DNA of 64,000 bases from Serinicoccus profundi (GTDB taxonomy: Bacteria; Actinomycetota; Actinomycetes; Actinomycetales; Dermatophilaceae), in assembly GCF_008001015.1 (NCBI RefSeq), contig NZ_CP042862.1, positions 930,001 through 994,000 on the forward strand, written 5' to 3'. A program made the position numbers and the translations under genes. Of the stretch, positions 11,965-21,119 are shown piece by piece; the first letter of the stretch is position 1; each line of letters starts with the position of its first letter. The notes below the pieces were generated by a model that did not search any database, was not told where the DNA came from, and worked only from the letters and a program-made list of their open reading frames with translations.

Positions 11965-12927
11965 ATGGACTCGCCTGCTCGTCTCCTCATCGCCACCCAG
12001 CTCCTCGATGCCCACGGCGGGGTGGTCTCCTCGGAGGCGCTGCTGGGCGCGGGGTTGACCTACAACGACATCCACGCCCTGGGCAAGGCCGAGATCGTGC
12101 TGCGGTTGCGGCGCCACGTCCTGGTCGACCGCAGGCGGTGGGAGGCGGCCCCGACCTGGGCGCGGCACGACCTGCGGGCCCGGGCCTTCGCCATCGCCCT
12201 GCCGGACCTGGGCTGGCACCCGGGTGACATCGTGCTGAGCTGTCACAGCGCCCTGGCGCTCTACCGCATCGACATCTACGGCACCGATGACCTGGTGCAT
12301 GCGTCGAGGGTCGAGCACGGACGGGGCCGTCGCAGCGAGGGCGTGTGGGTGCACGCGCCCGTCCCGAGGGCCCAGGTCTCGCGGGTCGACGGGGTGCCCG
12401 TCGCGTCGCCGGCGCTCGCGTCCCTGCAGGTCGCGGCCCTGTATGGCGTGGAGCCAGGGCTCGTGGCGGCCGACTCGGCCCTGCGCGACGGCCACTGCAC
12501 GCGCGAGGAGCTGTCGGCGTGCATCGATCTGACCTGTCTCAAGAACGGCCGGCCCGCAGCCCGCGTGGTCACCGAGCTCGCCGACGGGCGCCGGGAGAGC
12601 GCGGGGGAGTCACGCACCGGGTGGGTGCTGCATACCCTCGACGTGCCGCGCGCCATCCCCCAGGTCGTGATCCGGGACCGCGCGGGCGTGTTCGTGGCCC
12701 GCGCCGACTTCGGCCTGGAGGGGACGAGAGTCCTCGTGGAGTTCGATGGCCGGTTGAAGTATGAGGATCGCGCCGACCTCATCGCCGAGAAGCGACGCGA
12801 GGACCGGCTGCGCGAACTCGGCTACGAGGTCGTCCGGCTCACCTGGGAGGACCTGGCACACCCGCAGCGGGTGCTGGCCAAGATCCGCGCGGCGTTGGCC
12901 CGCGACCTGCGACGCCGGGCGAGCTGA
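11965..12927 (+). CDS. AbiEi-like / DUF559 (Vsr-like nuclease fold) protein
   Basis: The product has 320 residues. The N-terminal part resembles the winged-helix domain of type IV toxin-antitoxin AbiEi-family proteins (motif GVVSSEALLGAGLTYNDI, then R-rich strands). The C-terminal ~70 residues match DUF559/Vsr-type PD-(D/E)xK nucleases: VLVEFDG with Glu259 and Asp261, Lys265, then the EKRREDRLRELGY helix and VVRLTW strand. No AbiEii toxin is adjacent, so this is a solitary gene. The ATG follows CACACT by six bases, the same spacing as leaderless starts nearby. Such genes occur in many copies in actinobacteria; their role is not established. Confidence 0.75.
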   Translation: MDSPARLLIATQLLDAHGGVVSSEALLGAGLTYNDIHALGKAEIVLRLRRHVLVDRRRWEAAPTWARHDLRARAFAIALPDLGWHPGDIVLSCHSALALYRIDIYGTDDLVHASRVEHGRGRRSEGVWVHAPVPRAQVSRVDGVPVASPALASLQVAALYGVEPGLVAADSALRDGHCTREELSACIDLTCLKNGRPAARVVTELADGRRESAGESRTGWVLHTLDVPRAIPQVVIRDRAGVFVARADFGLEGTRVLVEFDGRLKYEDRADLIAEKRREDRLRELGYEVVRLTWEDLAHPQRVLAKIRAALARDLRRRAS

Positions 12928-12990
12928 GGCCCGATCCGGGCCCGCTGGCCACCTGAAGCGCGCTGGGGGATGCCGATCTGGGCTCGCTGG

Positions 12991-13100
12991 CCACATGAGC
13001 AAGCCGAGTCCGCATGATGCACCAGTGCCATGGTGCAGCGTGCGGACTCAGCTTGCCCAGGTAGAAAAACCGCAACGCCCGCTTGCTCAGGTGGGGCGGG
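12991..13100 (-). repeat. Right inverted repeat with internal 64-bp palindrome
   Basis: This is the reverse-complement partner of 11722-11831, with no gaps and about 20 mismatches in 110. Its palindrome spans 12996-13059. It sits between the convergent ends of the DUF559 gene and the LmbE-like gene, so a bidirectional terminator role is also possible. Confidence 0.85.
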
Positions 13101-13112
13101 CGTGGGCGGGCC

Positions 13113-13847
13113 TCAGCGCTCCCAGACCTGGGCTGCCCACCGGTAGCGCCTCGGGGCGCCGTCGCCGTCGGCGCCCTCGGGGTCGCCGAGGATCATGCCG
13201 AGCAGGTCACGCGGGGAGGGGTAGTCGTCGTCGAGGGCGGCGAGGTACTCGCGGTGGGCCTCCAGTGAGGCGACGCCCCGCTCGAAGGAGTCCGTCACAT
13301 CGACCTCGTGCGTCGGCGAGTGCCCGGAGGACGAGGCGATCCAGCGCACGCCGTCCCACGGCTCGGCCCCCTCGCTGATGAGCTCGGGGAAGATCCACCG
13401 GTTGCCCGCGGCCGCGACGGCGTCGATGACGCTCAGCCCGACGGCGCGGTGGTCGGCCTGGTTGAGACCGCCGTTCGGGAAGGTCTCGGCGTGCGAGATG
13501 GTCGTGACGACCTCGGGCCGGACCTCGCGGATGACCCGGGCCAGCTCGCGCCGCAGCCGCAGGTCGGCCTCGACGACGCCGTCGGAGAAGCCGTCGAGGA
13601 AGAGGACGGTCTCCACGCCCACCGCGCGGGCGCCGTCCCGCTCCTCCCGCTCACGCACCGGCCCCGCCTCCTGCGGCGGCATCGTCGCGATGCCGGCCTC
13701 GCCGCGGGTCACGAGGAGGTAGGTCACGTCCTTGCCCTCGTCGGTCCAGCGGGCGACCGCCGCGGCCGTGCCGTACTCGAGGTCGTCGGGGTGGGCGACG
13801 ATGCACAGGGCACGCTGCCAGTCGGTCGGGAAGGTCTGCAGGCTCAT
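13113..13847 (-). CDS. PIG-L/LmbE family zinc deacetylase
   Basis: The 244-residue protein has the LmbE zinc motif AHPDDLE (His19, Asp21, Asp22) and a second motif NQADHR (Asp132, His133). The family removes N-acetyl or other N-acyl groups from sugars, as in MshB of mycothiol synthesis and Mca. This copy lacks features that would assign it firmly to MshB or Mca. Its ATG overlaps the topoisomerase stop by four bases, so the two form a unit. Its end faces the right inverted repeat. Confidence 0.85.
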   Translation of the reverse strand: MSLQTFPTDWQRALCIVAHPDDLEYGTAAAVARWTDEGKDVTYLLVTRGEAGIATMPPQEAGPVREREERDGARAVGVETVLFLDGFSDGVVEADLRLRRELARVIREVRPEVVTTISHAETFPNGGLNQADHRAVGLSVIDAVAAAGNRWIFPELISEGAEPWDGVRWIASSSGHSPTHEVDVTDSFERGVASLEAHREYLAALDDDYPSPRDLLGMILGDPEGADGDGAPRRYRWAAQVWER

Positions 13848-14839
13848 GACAGCATCTCTAGCACGGCACGCTCCAGGTCGCGCGTCCTCGCCGCGGGGGA
13901 GCGGTGCCGCTTCCTCGCCACCTCCCCGATCGTCGTCCCCGACTCGTAGAGGTCGATGACCCGGGGGTCGATGTAGGAGTTGCGGGCGATCGTCGGGGTG
14001 TTGCCGAGGTATGCCGACACCTCCTCGACGGCGGCCCTCACCGCTCGCTTCCGGGAGGTCTTGGTGTCTCCCTCCTCCTCGGTCAGCGCCAGGGAGGTCG
14101 CCGCGAGGACGGTGGCGTGCCAGGTGCGGAAGTCCTTGGCGGTGAGCTCACCGCCGAGCAGCTCGTCGAGGTAGAGGTTGACCGCCGCGGCGTCGAGGTC
14201 GATCCAGCGTCGCCCGTCCTGGTAGGCCAGCAGCCGCTCGCCGGACCGCCGTCGCCGCATCCGGTCCAGCGCGGCGACGACGTCGGCGTCGTCGATCTCG
14301 ATCGTGTGCTCGATGCCGGACTTCCCGACGAAGGAGAAGACCAGGACCTCGCCCCGCGAGCGCACGTGCCGCCGCTGCAGGGTGGTGAGCCCGAAGCTGC
14401 CGTGGGCGTCGGTGTAGACGTCGCTGCCGATCCGGAAGTAGCCGAGGTCGAGCAGCCGGACCGCGACCGCCTTGGCGCGCTCGACCGGCATACCCTCCAG
14501 CGCGAGGTCCCGGGTGATCCGCCGCCGCGCCGTGGGCAGCTGCGCGGCGGCCGCGAGGACGCGGTCGAACTTCTGCTTGTCCCGCTGCACCCGCCAGTCG
14601 GGGTGGTAGAGGTACTGCCGACGACCGGCGTCGTCGGTGCCGACGGCCTGGAGGTGGCCGCGGGGGTGCGGGCAGATCCAGACATCCCGCCAAGCCGGCG
14701 GGATCGCGAGGCCCTTGACCCGGTCGACGTCATGCTCCCCGAGCCGGGCTCCGGAGGCGTCGAGATAGGTGAAGCCACGGCCGGAGCGCCGCCGCGTCCA
14801 CCCGGGGCTCGAGGTGGACACGGTGCGCAGTCGGGCCAT
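13844..14839 (-). CDS. DNA topoisomerase IB (poxvirus type)
   Basis: The protein has 331 residues from the ATG. It relaxes supercoils through a 3'-phosphotyrosine. Visible motifs are LGYFRIGSDVY (first active-site Arg), FSFVGKSG (Lys), FRTWHATVLAA (Arg/His) and the catalytic Tyr289 in ARNSYIDPRVID. A GTG six bases further upstream is in frame, but TAATCT lies exactly six bases from that alternative's ATG neighbour at 14839, so the leaderless ATG was preferred. It heads an operon with the LmbE-like gene and is divergent from rpsO. Confidence 0.9.
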   Translation of the reverse strand: MARLRTVSTSSPGWTRRRSGRGFTYLDASGARLGEHDVDRVKGLAIPPAWRDVWICPHPRGHLQAVGTDDAGRRQYLYHPDWRVQRDKQKFDRVLAAAAQLPTARRRITRDLALEGMPVERAKAVAVRLLDLGYFRIGSDVYTDAHGSFGLTTLQRRHVRSRGEVLVFSFVGKSGIEHTIEIDDADVVAALDRMRRRRSGERLLAYQDGRRWIDLDAAAVNLYLDELLGGELTAKDFRTWHATVLAATSLALTEEEGDTKTSRKRAVRAAVEEVSAYLGNTPTIARNSYIDPRVIDLYESGTTIGEVARKRHRSPAARTRDLERAVLEMLS

Positions 14840-14845
14840 GGGCAC

Positions 14846-14851
14846 AGATTA
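14846..14851 (-). promoter_or_regulatory. -10 box of topoisomerase IB gene
   Basis: On the minus strand this reads TAATCT, six bases before ATG 14839. Confidence 0.5.
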
Positions 14852-14879
14852 GGGCGCTCCCGCGCTCGCTGATAGTCTG

Positions 14880-14965
14880 AATGGTGCCGTCATGACGGCC
14901 GCGGATCGAGAGTGCCCCGGTGAACAGGCCCGGGAGGCGCCGCGCAACAACCGAAGGAGTCGCCG
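14880..14965 (+). promoter_or_regulatory. Structured rpsO leader, possible S15 autoregulatory site
   Basis: The leader holds the palindrome GCCGTCATGACGGC (14886-14899) and a GC-rich second hairpin region before the ribosome site AAGGAG. rpsO leaders commonly bind S15 for feedback control. No specific S15-binding motif could be proven here. Confidence 0.35.
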
Positions 14966-15235
14966 ATGGCGATCGACACTGCCGCCAAGCAGGACATCAT
15001 CAAGGAATACGCCACGACCGAGGGCGACACCGGTTCGCCCGAGGTGCAGGTCGCGCTGCTGACCGCCCGCATCCGCGAGCTCACCGAGCACGCCCGTGAG
15101 CACAAGCACGACCACCACAGCCGCCGCGGCCTGCTGCTGCTGGTCGGCAAGCGCAAGCGGCTGCTGCGCTACCTCGAGGACATCGACATCGAGCGCTACC
15201 GTTCGCTGATCAAGCGCCTCGGCCTGCGCCGCTGA
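14966..15235 (+). CDS. rpsO: 30S ribosomal protein S15
   Basis: The 89-residue protein binds 16S rRNA in the platform. It shows the S15 signatures [23 protein letters not shown] and the basic end LIKRLGLRR. The ribosome-binding site GAAGGAG precedes ATG by eight bases. It is followed by an attenuator-like hairpin and pnp, the widespread rpsO-pnp order. Confidence 0.97.
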   Translation: MAIDTAAKQDIIKEYATTEGDTGSPEVQVALLTARIRELTEHAREHKHDHHSRRGLLLLVGKRKRLLRYLEDIDIERYRSLIKRLGLRR

Positions 15236-15249
15236 TACTTCGCAGGGGA

Positions 15250-15273
15250 GCGGCTCCCGACCTCGGGGGCCGC
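15250..15273 (+). terminator. rpsO-pnp intergenic hairpin
   Basis: GCGGCTCCCGA pairs with TCGGGGGCCGC (one G-U pair) and is followed by TTCTTCTG. It probably attenuates read-through or marks an RNase processing point between rpsO and pnp. Confidence 0.55.
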
Positions 15274-15375
15274 TTCTTCTGCGTATGACGTGCGCCCTTC
15301 CCGGGTGCGCGTGCAGGACCGGCCGGGCACAACGACGATGCCCCGGGCGATGAGCAGAAGAGAAAAGGAGGACCC

Positions 15376-17895
15376 ATGGAGGGTCCAGAGATCACCTTCG
15401 CCGAAGCCACGATCGACAACGGCAGCTTCGGCACCCGCACCGTCCGGTTCGAGACCGGGCGCCTGGCCAAGCAGGCCGGCGGCTCCGTCACCGCCTACCT
15501 CGACGACGAGACGATGCTGCTGTCGACCACGACGGCCAGCAAGCACCCCAAGGACCACTTCGACTTCTTCCCGCTGACGGTGGATGTCGAGGAGCGGATG
15601 TATGCCCTGGGCAAGATCCCGGGCAGCTTCTTCCGCCGTGAGGGTCGCCCGTCCACGGACGCCATCCTCACCTGCCGGCTGATCGACCGCCCGCTGCGCC
15701 CGACCTTCGCCAAGGGGCTGCGTAACGAGGTGCAGGTCGTCATCAGCGTGCTGTCCCTCAACCCCGAGCACCAGTACGACGTGCTCGCGATCAACGCGGC
15801 CTCCGCGTCCACCCAAATCTCCGGCCTGCCCTTCAGCGGCCCGATCGGTGGCGTCCGCGTCTCCCTCATCGACGGCCAGTGGGTCGCCTTCCCCAACTTC
15901 TCCGACGCCGAGCGCTCGACCTTCGACATGGTCGTCGCCGGCCGGGTCGTGGACGGTGGTGATGTCGCGATCATGATGGTCGAGGCCGAGTCCACCGAGG
16001 CGACCTGGGAGCTCGTGAAGAACGAGGGCAAGCAGGCTCCGACCGAGGAGATCGTCGCCCAGGGTCTGGAGGAGTCCAAGAAGTTCATCAAGGCGCTGTG
16101 CGAGGCCCAGGCCGAGCTCGCCGCCAACTCCGCCAAGGACGTGCAGGAGTTCCCGCGCTTCCTCGACCACGAGGACGACGCCTACACCGCCGTCGAGGAG
16201 GCCACCTCCGCCGACCTGGCCCAGGCGCTGCAGATCGCCGGCAAGGCCGAGCGTGAGAGCCGCATCGACGAGATCAAGATCGCGATGAAGGAGAAGCTCC
16301 TCGGCCTCCACTGGGACGCTGCCGGGGACTCCGACGACCGCGAGGACGCGCCGTTCCACGGCCGCGACAAGGAGCTGGACGCGGCCTACCGTGCGGTCCA
16401 GAAGAAGCTCATCCGCGAGCGCATCCTGCGCGACGAGGTGCGCATCGACGGCCGTGGCCTCAAGGACATCCGGGCCCTGTCGGCCGAGGTCGAGGTCATC
16501 CCGCGCGCCCACGGCTCGGCGATCTTCGAGCGCGGCGAGACCCAGATCATGGGTGTCACCACGCTCAACATGCTCCGGATGGAGCAGCAGCTGGACACCC
16601 TCTCGCCGGTCTCCCGCAAGCGCTACATGCACAACTACAACTTCCCGCCGTACTCCACCGGTGAGACCGGCCGCGTCGGCTCGCCGAAGCGTCGCGAGAT
16701 CGGGCACGGCGCGCTCGCCGAGCGGGCGCTCATGCCCGTGCTGCCGACCCGCGAGGAGTTCCCCTACGCCATCCGCCAGGTCTCCGAGGCGCTGAGCTCC
16801 AACGGCTCGACCTCGATGGGCTCGGTCTGCGCGTCCACCATGTCGCTGCTCAACGCCGGTGTGCCGCTACGCGCGCCGGTCGCGGGCATCGCGATGGGCC
16901 TGGTCTCCGCAGAGGTCGACGGTCAGATGCGGTATGCCGCGCTGACCGACATCCTCGGCGCGGAGGACGCCTTCGGCGACATGGACTTCAAGGTCGCCGG
17001 CACCCGGGAGTTCGTCACCGCGATCCAGCTCGACACCAAGCTGGACGGCATCCCCGCCGACGTGCTGGGCGGGGCGCTCACCCAGGCCCGTGACGCCCGG
17101 ATGCACATCCTGGACGTCATGAACGAGGCGATCGACGCCCCGGACGAGATGAGCCCCTACGCGCCGCGCGTCATCTCGGTGCGCGTGCCCGTGGACAAGA
17201 TCGGTGAGGTCATCGGCCCGAAGGGCAAGATGATCAACCAGATCCAGGAGGACACCGGCGCCGACATCTCGATCGAGGACGACGGGACCGTCTACATCGG
17301 CGCGACCGACGGCCCCTCGGCCGAGGCCGCCCGCGCGGCGGTCAACGCCATCGCCAACCCGCAGATGCCGGAGATCGGTGAGCGCTTCCTGGGCACGGTG
17401 GTGAAGACCACGACCTTCGGCGCGTTCATCTCCCTGCTCCCGGGCAAGGACGGCCTGCTGCACATCTCCGAGATCCGCAAGCTCGTCGGCGGCAAGCGCA
17501 TCGACGCCGTCGAGGACGTCCTCGGCGTGGGCCAGAAGGTCCAGGTCGAGCTCAAGGAGATCGACCCGCGCGGCAAGCTCTCGCTGGCCGCCGTGGTGGC
17601 TGGTGGCGACGCTGCCCCGGAGGCGGCGCCGGAGTCGCAGCAGGCGCAGCCCGCCGCGCAGTCCGAGCCAACCGACGAGGCTCCGGCGGGCGATGCCGGC
17701 CAGCCGAGCCGGGCCGACGACGCCGAGGCCCCCGAGGTCTCGGGGCAGCAGGACGAGTCCGACGCCGAGGGTGACTCTGCCGAGGGTGACCGTCCCCGAC
17801 GCCAGCGGCGTCGCCGGGGTGGCCGCGGCCGTGGTGGCAACGGCGGGTCCGACAACGGCGACAACGGTGACGGCGGCGAGTCCGCGGAGGACTGA
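15376..17895 (+). CDS. pnp: Polyribonucleotide nucleotidyltransferase (PNPase)
   Basis: The 839-residue phosphorolytic 3'-5' exoribonuclease has two RNase PH domains (about 1-240 and 345-585) around a helical linker, a KH domain with GPKG (614-617), and an S1 domain from about 668 to 740. It is longer than usual because of a ~100-residue tail: an acidic Ala/Glu/Pro/Gln stretch followed by a basic [14 protein letters not shown] run and an Asn/Gly/Asp end, probably disordered and RNA-binding. The ribosome site AAAGGAGG precedes ATG. A strong terminator follows. Confidence 0.97.
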   Translation: MEGPEITFAEATIDNGSFGTRTVRFETGRLAKQAGGSVTAYLDDETMLLSTTTASKHPKDHFDFFPLTVDVEERMYALGKIPGSFFRREGRPSTDAILTCRLIDRPLRPTFAKGLRNEVQVVISVLSLNPEHQYDVLAINAASASTQISGLPFSGPIGGVRVSLIDGQWVAFPNFSDAERSTFDMVVAGRVVDGGDVAIMMVEAESTEATWELVKNEGKQAPTEEIVAQGLEESKKFIKALCEAQAELAANSAKDVQEFPRFLDHEDDAYTAVEEATSADLAQALQIAGKAERESRIDEIKIAMKEKLLGLHWDAAGDSDDREDAPFHGRDKELDAAYRAVQKKLIRERILRDEVRIDGRGLKDIRALSAEVEVIPRAHGSAIFERGETQIMGVTTLNMLRMEQQLDTLSPVSRKRYMHNYNFPPYSTGETGRVGSPKRREIGHGALAERALMPVLPTREEFPYAIRQVSEALSSNGSTSMGSVCASTMSLLNAGVPLRAPVAGIAMGLVSAEVDGQMRYAALTDILGAEDAFGDMDFKVAGTREFVTAIQLDTKLDGIPADVLGGALTQARDARMHILDVMNEAIDAPDEMSPYAPRVISVRVPVDKIGEVIGPKGKMINQIQEDTGADISIEDDGTVYIGATDGPSAEAARAAVNAIANPQMPEIGERFLGTVVKTTTFGAFISLLPGKDGLLHISEIRKLVGGKRIDAVEDVLGVGQKVQVELKEIDPRGKLSLAAVVAGGDAAPEAAPESQQAQPAAQSEPTDEAPAGDAGQPSRADDAEAPEVSGQQDESDAEGDSAEGDRPRRQRRRRGGRGRGGNGGSDNGDNGDGGESAED

Positions 17896-17923
17896 TGCCG
17901 TGGTGACGATGCACGTCACATGA

Positions 17924-17957
17924 CGAAAGGGCGGGCCCTGATGGGCCCGCCCTTTCG
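17924..17957 (+). terminator. Intrinsic terminator after pnp
   Basis: A perfect 15-bp stem (CGAAAGGGCGGGCCC) closes on a TGAT loop. It is symmetrical enough to serve also the convergent small gene ending at 17977. It is the clearest terminator in the window. Confidence 0.85.
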
Positions 17958-17976
17958 GCGTCGTGGGTGCTGCGAC

Positions 17977-18129
17977 TCAGGCAGCCGGCGTGCGACGCCG
18001 GATCTGCGGCGCCGGGGCACCGACGTGCCAGCGCATCTCCATGTGGGTGCGGCCGGTCACATCGGTCACCGGGACCCACGTGAGGGCCCTGGTCGGCCGC
18101 GTGGTCCGCAGCGGGCGAACTGTCGCCAT
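17977..18129 (-). CDS. Small basic 50-aa protein, probably phosphate-regulated
   Basis: An open frame of 50 codons on the minus strand runs from ATG 18129 to TGA 17977, with a strong ribosome site GGAGGAGG spaced about seven bases from the ATG. The product is basic (ten Arg, no Lys), begins MATVRPLRTTRPTR, has a central WVPVTDVTGRTHMEMRWHV segment and ends RRRTPAA. There is no signal peptide or membrane helix. It lies between the pnp terminator and a PHO-box-like promoter. The function is unknown. It is supported by start context and promoter rather than by recognised homology. Confidence 0.65.
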   Translation of the reverse strand: MATVRPLRTTRPTRALTWVPVTDVTGRTHMEMRWHVGAPAPQIRRRTPAA

Positions 18130-18173
18130 GGGGTCCACCTCCTCCGAGGTCGTCGTTCATCTTCTGTTCACCT

Positions 18174-18214
18174 AGCGTACAGCACGATGACGCCAAAGTG
18201 AACACAAGGTGAAC
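18174..18214 (-). promoter_or_regulatory. PHO-box-like promoter of the 50-aa gene
   Basis: On the minus strand two 11-base direct repeats GTTCACCTTGT and GTTCACTTTGG (18214 to 18193) match the Streptomyces PhoP box unit GTTCACC. The second repeat contains a -35 TTCACT (18202-18197), 17 bases before a -10 TACGCT (18179-18174). Overlap of the box with -35 is the usual PhoP-activated arrangement. A further GTTCACCT lies on the plus strand at 18166-18173. Confidence 0.6.
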
Positions 18215-18228
18215 GCGAGTGTCGCCTC

Positions 18229-19413
18229 TCAGGGGGCGGGGGCGCGGCCGGGGGGCGGCGTGACCGGGATCGTGGTCACCGCGGCACGCACCGCGGCCTC
18301 GAGTGGTCCGCGGCGGTGCAGGGCCACGAGCGCGGCGCCGGCGAGCAGCGCCACCGCGCCGTGCAGGAGCAGGCCGCTCCGGGTGTCCCTCGCCCAGGGG
18401 CCGACGTCGCCCAGCGGGGTGGCCAGCAGGACGACGTGCGCGGTATACAGCGTCAGGGTCGCCCGCCCCGCGCCGGACATGATCGCCCAGGGGAGAGAGG
18501 AGGTCGAGCGGGTGAGCACGAGGCAGGCTCCCAGGATGAGCAGCGCGCTGCCGGTCGTGTGCGCCAGGTCCACGATGCTGCCGCTGTGGGGTGCCCAGAC
18601 GCCCAGCCACCAGGCGCTGCCCTCGGGGTGGGTGCCGTAGAAGCCGCCCCGCAGCTCCTGGTCCAGGGCCGACCACTCGGTGCCGCCGAGGCCCGCGCTC
18701 TCGAGCAGGGTCGCGCGCCGCTGCTCTGAGCGGGTGATGAGCCTGGAGATCGCCAGGGCCAGGATGGCCAGCCACCCACCACCCAGGACGAGGGCGCGGG
18801 TGACCCGGGGGCGGGGCCCCGTGCGCTGCAGGAGGCGGCCGATGGCGAGTCCGGTGAAGAGGTAGGTCGCCCAGGTGAGCACCGGGTAGTAGCCGGTCAC
18901 GAGCAGCTCGGTCACGAGGTCGACCGGAGCGAGCAGGAGTCCCGCCACCGACGGGACGGCCAGCGTGGGCTCCGGGAGGACCGTCCGCAGCGCCAGGCTG
19001 GCGAGCGGGCTGAGCAGACCCCAGGCGAGGGCCAGCCACGCCAGCGACCGTGCCCGCCAGGCCAGCACCGGCAGGGCGCAGCAGAAGAGGACGCCGTAGT
19101 GGGTGAGGATGACGGCCAGCCCCGAATCCAGCAGCCCGAGGACCAGCCCGAGCCCGGCGATGAGGGTCGCGCGCAGGAGGAGTCGCCGACGGTGCCCGCC
19201 GGGATCCGCCCGGACCGCGGGCAGCGGAGCGACGAGCGCGATGCTCACGCCCGCCAGGACGGCGAAGAGGGCCGAGGAGCGCCCCGCGACGAGCTGGAAG
19301 AGCGAGCTCACCCCGCCGGGACCGTCTCCCTCCTGCGTCACCAGGTGGGCGGCGAACATCCCCAGCAGGGCCAGGGTGCGCGCGAGGTCGACCCCCACCA
19401 GGCGTCCGGTCAT
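18229..19413 (-). CDS. Multi-spanning membrane protein, DUF1624/DUF418-like
   Basis: The 394-residue protein has about nine to ten hydrophobic helices. The start RLVGVDLARTLALLGMFAAH resembles the heparan-alpha-glucosaminide acetyltransferase-like (DUF1624) first helix, and the end resembles DUF418 proteins. Such proteins are thought to be membrane acyltransferases or transporters, unproven here. It lies seven bases downstream of an acetyltransferase gene and is probably co-transcribed with it. Confidence 0.7.
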   Translation of the reverse strand: MTGRLVGVDLARTLALLGMFAAHLVTQEGDGPGGVSSLFQLVAGRSSALFAVLAGVSIALVAPLPAVRADPGGHRRRLLLRATLIAGLGLVLGLLDSGLAVILTHYGVLFCCALPVLAWRARSLAWLALAWGLLSPLASLALRTVLPEPTLAVPSVAGLLLAPVDLVTELLVTGYYPVLTWATYLFTGLAIGRLLQRTGPRPRVTRALVLGGGWLAILALAISRLITRSEQRRATLLESAGLGGTEWSALDQELRGGFYGTHPEGSAWWLGVWAPHSGSIVDLAHTTGSALLILGACLVLTRSTSSLPWAIMSGAGRATLTLYTAHVVLLATPLGDVGPWARDTRSGLLLHGAVALLAGAALVALHRRGPLEAAVRAAVTTIPVTPPPGRAPAP

Positions 19414-19420
19414 GGCCGCC

Positions 19421-19987
19421 TCAGGTCCAGGCGACGAGGCGCACCTCGCGGACGGTCCGCCCGTCGTCGCCGACGACGCGGTCCCGCCAGGCGCCGTCCG
19501 GTTCGAAGCCGGCGTCCTGCAGGAAGGAGCGGGTGTGCTCGGCGTCGGCGAGCACCCAGGTGGCCACGGCCTCGAGCCCGTCGTGGGCCGCGCGCAACGT
19601 GTCGATCGCGGCGTTCAGCAGGCGCGAGCCGTGCCCGGCCGCCCGCGCCTGCGGGTGCACGCCCCCGTCGAGGAGCAGGGCGGAGGTCCCCTCCGGTAGT
19701 CCCGGCTCGTCCTGCGCCGGGCCGACCGCGACGTAGCCGGTGACCTGTGGGCCTGCGCATGCGACGAGCAGCCGGTGGCGCGGGGAGGGCGGGTGCTCCA
19801 GCGAGTCCCGCCAGGCGGAGGCGAAGCGTGGGCCGGTCAGGGCGTCGAGGACCTCCGGGTCGACGATGTCGGCGAGCTCCTCCTGCCAGACGAAGGCCTG
19901 CACCAGGCCCACGGCCGGCGCGTCGTTGGGGCGTGCGGTGCGCACGCTGGCCTCGGCGGCAGGGGGCTGCTGGTGCTGGTGGCTCAC
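19421..19987 (-). CDS. GNAT family N-acetyltransferase
   Basis: The protein has 188 residues. The GNAT fold is indicated by the acetyl-CoA-binding segment [17 protein letters not shown] and the later strand-helix AGFEPDG. The substrate is unknown. The GTG start is preceded by GAGACT at six bases, a weak leaderless-type -10. It is divergent from paaA. Confidence 0.75.
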   Translation of the reverse strand: MSHQHQQPPAAEASVRTARPNDAPAVGLVQAFVWQEELADIVDPEVLDALTGPRFASAWRDSLEHPPSPRHRLLVACAGPQVTGYVAVGPAQDEPGLPEGTSALLLDGGVHPQARAAGHGSRLLNAAIDTLRAAHDGLEAVATWVLADAEHTRSFLQDAGFEPDGAWRDRVVGDDGRTVREVRLVAWT

Positions 19988-20081
19988 GCTCCCAGTCTCC
20001 CATCGCCGGTTGTTACAGCATCACCGTCATCTGACGTGCGTCGCGTTATACAAGGGGGTGGATCTCTGGCACACTGGGGGC

Positions 20082-21119
20082 ATGTACGGCAACGACTTCG
20101 GCCAGCCCACGAGCGATGACGCCTCGGCACCGCCGTCACCGCTCAACGCCGCCGAGACCCAGGACTACACCGACGCGCTCGAGGTTTACTTCGAGGGGCT
20201 GATCGAGGACGACCAGCGGGTCGAGCCGCGCGACGCCATGCCCGAGGCCTACCGCACGACCCTCATCCGGCAGATGGCGCAGCACGCGCACTCGGAGATC
20301 ATCGGTATGCAGCCGGAGGGCAACTGGATCTCCCGCGCGCCCTCGCTGCGCCGCAAGGCCATCCTCATGGCCAAGGTCCAGGACGAGGCGGGGCACGGCC
20401 TCTACCTGTACTGCGCGGCCGAGACCCTCGGCGTCGATCGCTCCGAGCTGCTGGACAAGCTGCACTCGGGCCGGCAGAAGTACTCCTCGATCTTCAACTA
20501 CCCCACGCTCACCTGGGCCGACGTGGGCGCGATCGGCTGGCTGGTCGACGGTGCCGCGATCATGAACCAGGTGCCCCTGTGCCGCTGCTCCTACGGCCCC
20601 TACGCCCGGGCGATGATCCGGGTCTGCAAGGAGGAGTCCTTCCACCAGCGGCAGGGCTTCGAGATCCTGTGGGTCCTCGCCCGCGGCACCGAGGAGCAGA
20701 AGGCAATGGCCCAGGACGCCGCCAACCGCTGGTGGTGGCCCGCCCTGCAGATGTTCGGCCCGCCGGACTCCGGCGAGAACGCCAGCCAGGGGCATACCGC
20801 GCAGAGCATGGCGTGGGGGATCAAGCGGTTCTCCAACGACGACCTGCGGCAGAAGTTCATCGACATGACCGTCCCGCAGGCCCAGAAGCTGGGGATCACC
20901 CTGCCCGACCCGGACCTGCGCTGGAACCCCGAGCGCGGCCACTGGGACTTCGGCGAGATCGACTGGGAGGAGTTCTGGCGGGTGCTCAAGGGCGACGGGC
21001 CGTGCAACGAGCAGCGGATCCGCACCCGCGTCGCCGCCCACGAGGACGGCGCCTGGGTGCGCGAGGCCGCGGCGGCGTATGCCGACAAGCAGGCCGCGCG
21101 TCAGGTGGAGGTCGCATGA
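20082..21119 (+). CDS. paaA: Phenylacetyl-CoA epoxidase catalytic subunit PaaA
   Basis: The 345-residue di-iron monooxygenase subunit forms ring-1,2-epoxyphenylacetyl-CoA. Iron-ligand helices are visible: AQHAHSE, DEAGHG and EESFHQRQG. The ATG at 20082 follows CACACT by six bases and gives the expected N-terminus; the upstream open frame is antisense to the acetyltransferase gene. It begins paaABCDE, whose first four junctions overlap by four bases. Confidence 0.96.
   Translation: MYGNDFGQPTSDDASAPPSPLNAAETQDYTDALEVYFEGLIEDDQRVEPRDAMPEAYRTTLIRQMAQHAHSEIIGMQPEGNWISRAPSLRRKAILMAKVQDEAGHGLYLYCAAETLGVDRSELLDKLHSGRQKYSSIFNYPTLTWADVGAIGWLVDGAAIMNQVPLCRCSYGPYARAMIRVCKEESFHQRQGFEILWVLARGTEEQKAMAQDAANRWWWPALQMFGPPDSGENASQGHTAQSMAWGIKRFSNDDLRQKFIDMTVPQAQKLGITLPDPDLRWNPERGHWDFGEIDWEEFWRVLKGDGPCNEQRIRTRVAAHEDGAWVREAAAAYADKQAARQVEVA

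Larger units (their letters stand above)
11722..13100 (+). mobile_element. Candidate one-gene cassette bounded by 110-bp inverted repeats
   Basis: The 1,379-bp segment comprises a left repeat, 133 bp of leader, a single AbiEi-like/DUF559 gene, 63 bp, and the right repeat in inverted orientation. The repeats align without gaps over 110 bp with about 20 mismatches by eye. No target-site duplication or transposase is visible, so if mobile it is non-autonomous or uses the DUF559 nuclease-like protein. Calling it mobile is an inference; the repeat structure is seen directly. Confidence 0.45.

Noticed and set aside
11763-13059. Palindromes as ordinary intrinsic terminators only
   Set aside because: The similarity extends beyond the hairpins over 110 bp and is inverted around one gene; terminator use remains possible but does not explain the repeat.
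20000-20081. A PaaR/TetR operator before paaA
   Set aside because: Only a TATACA near 20046 was seen; no convincing inverted repeat or -35 at the right spacing.
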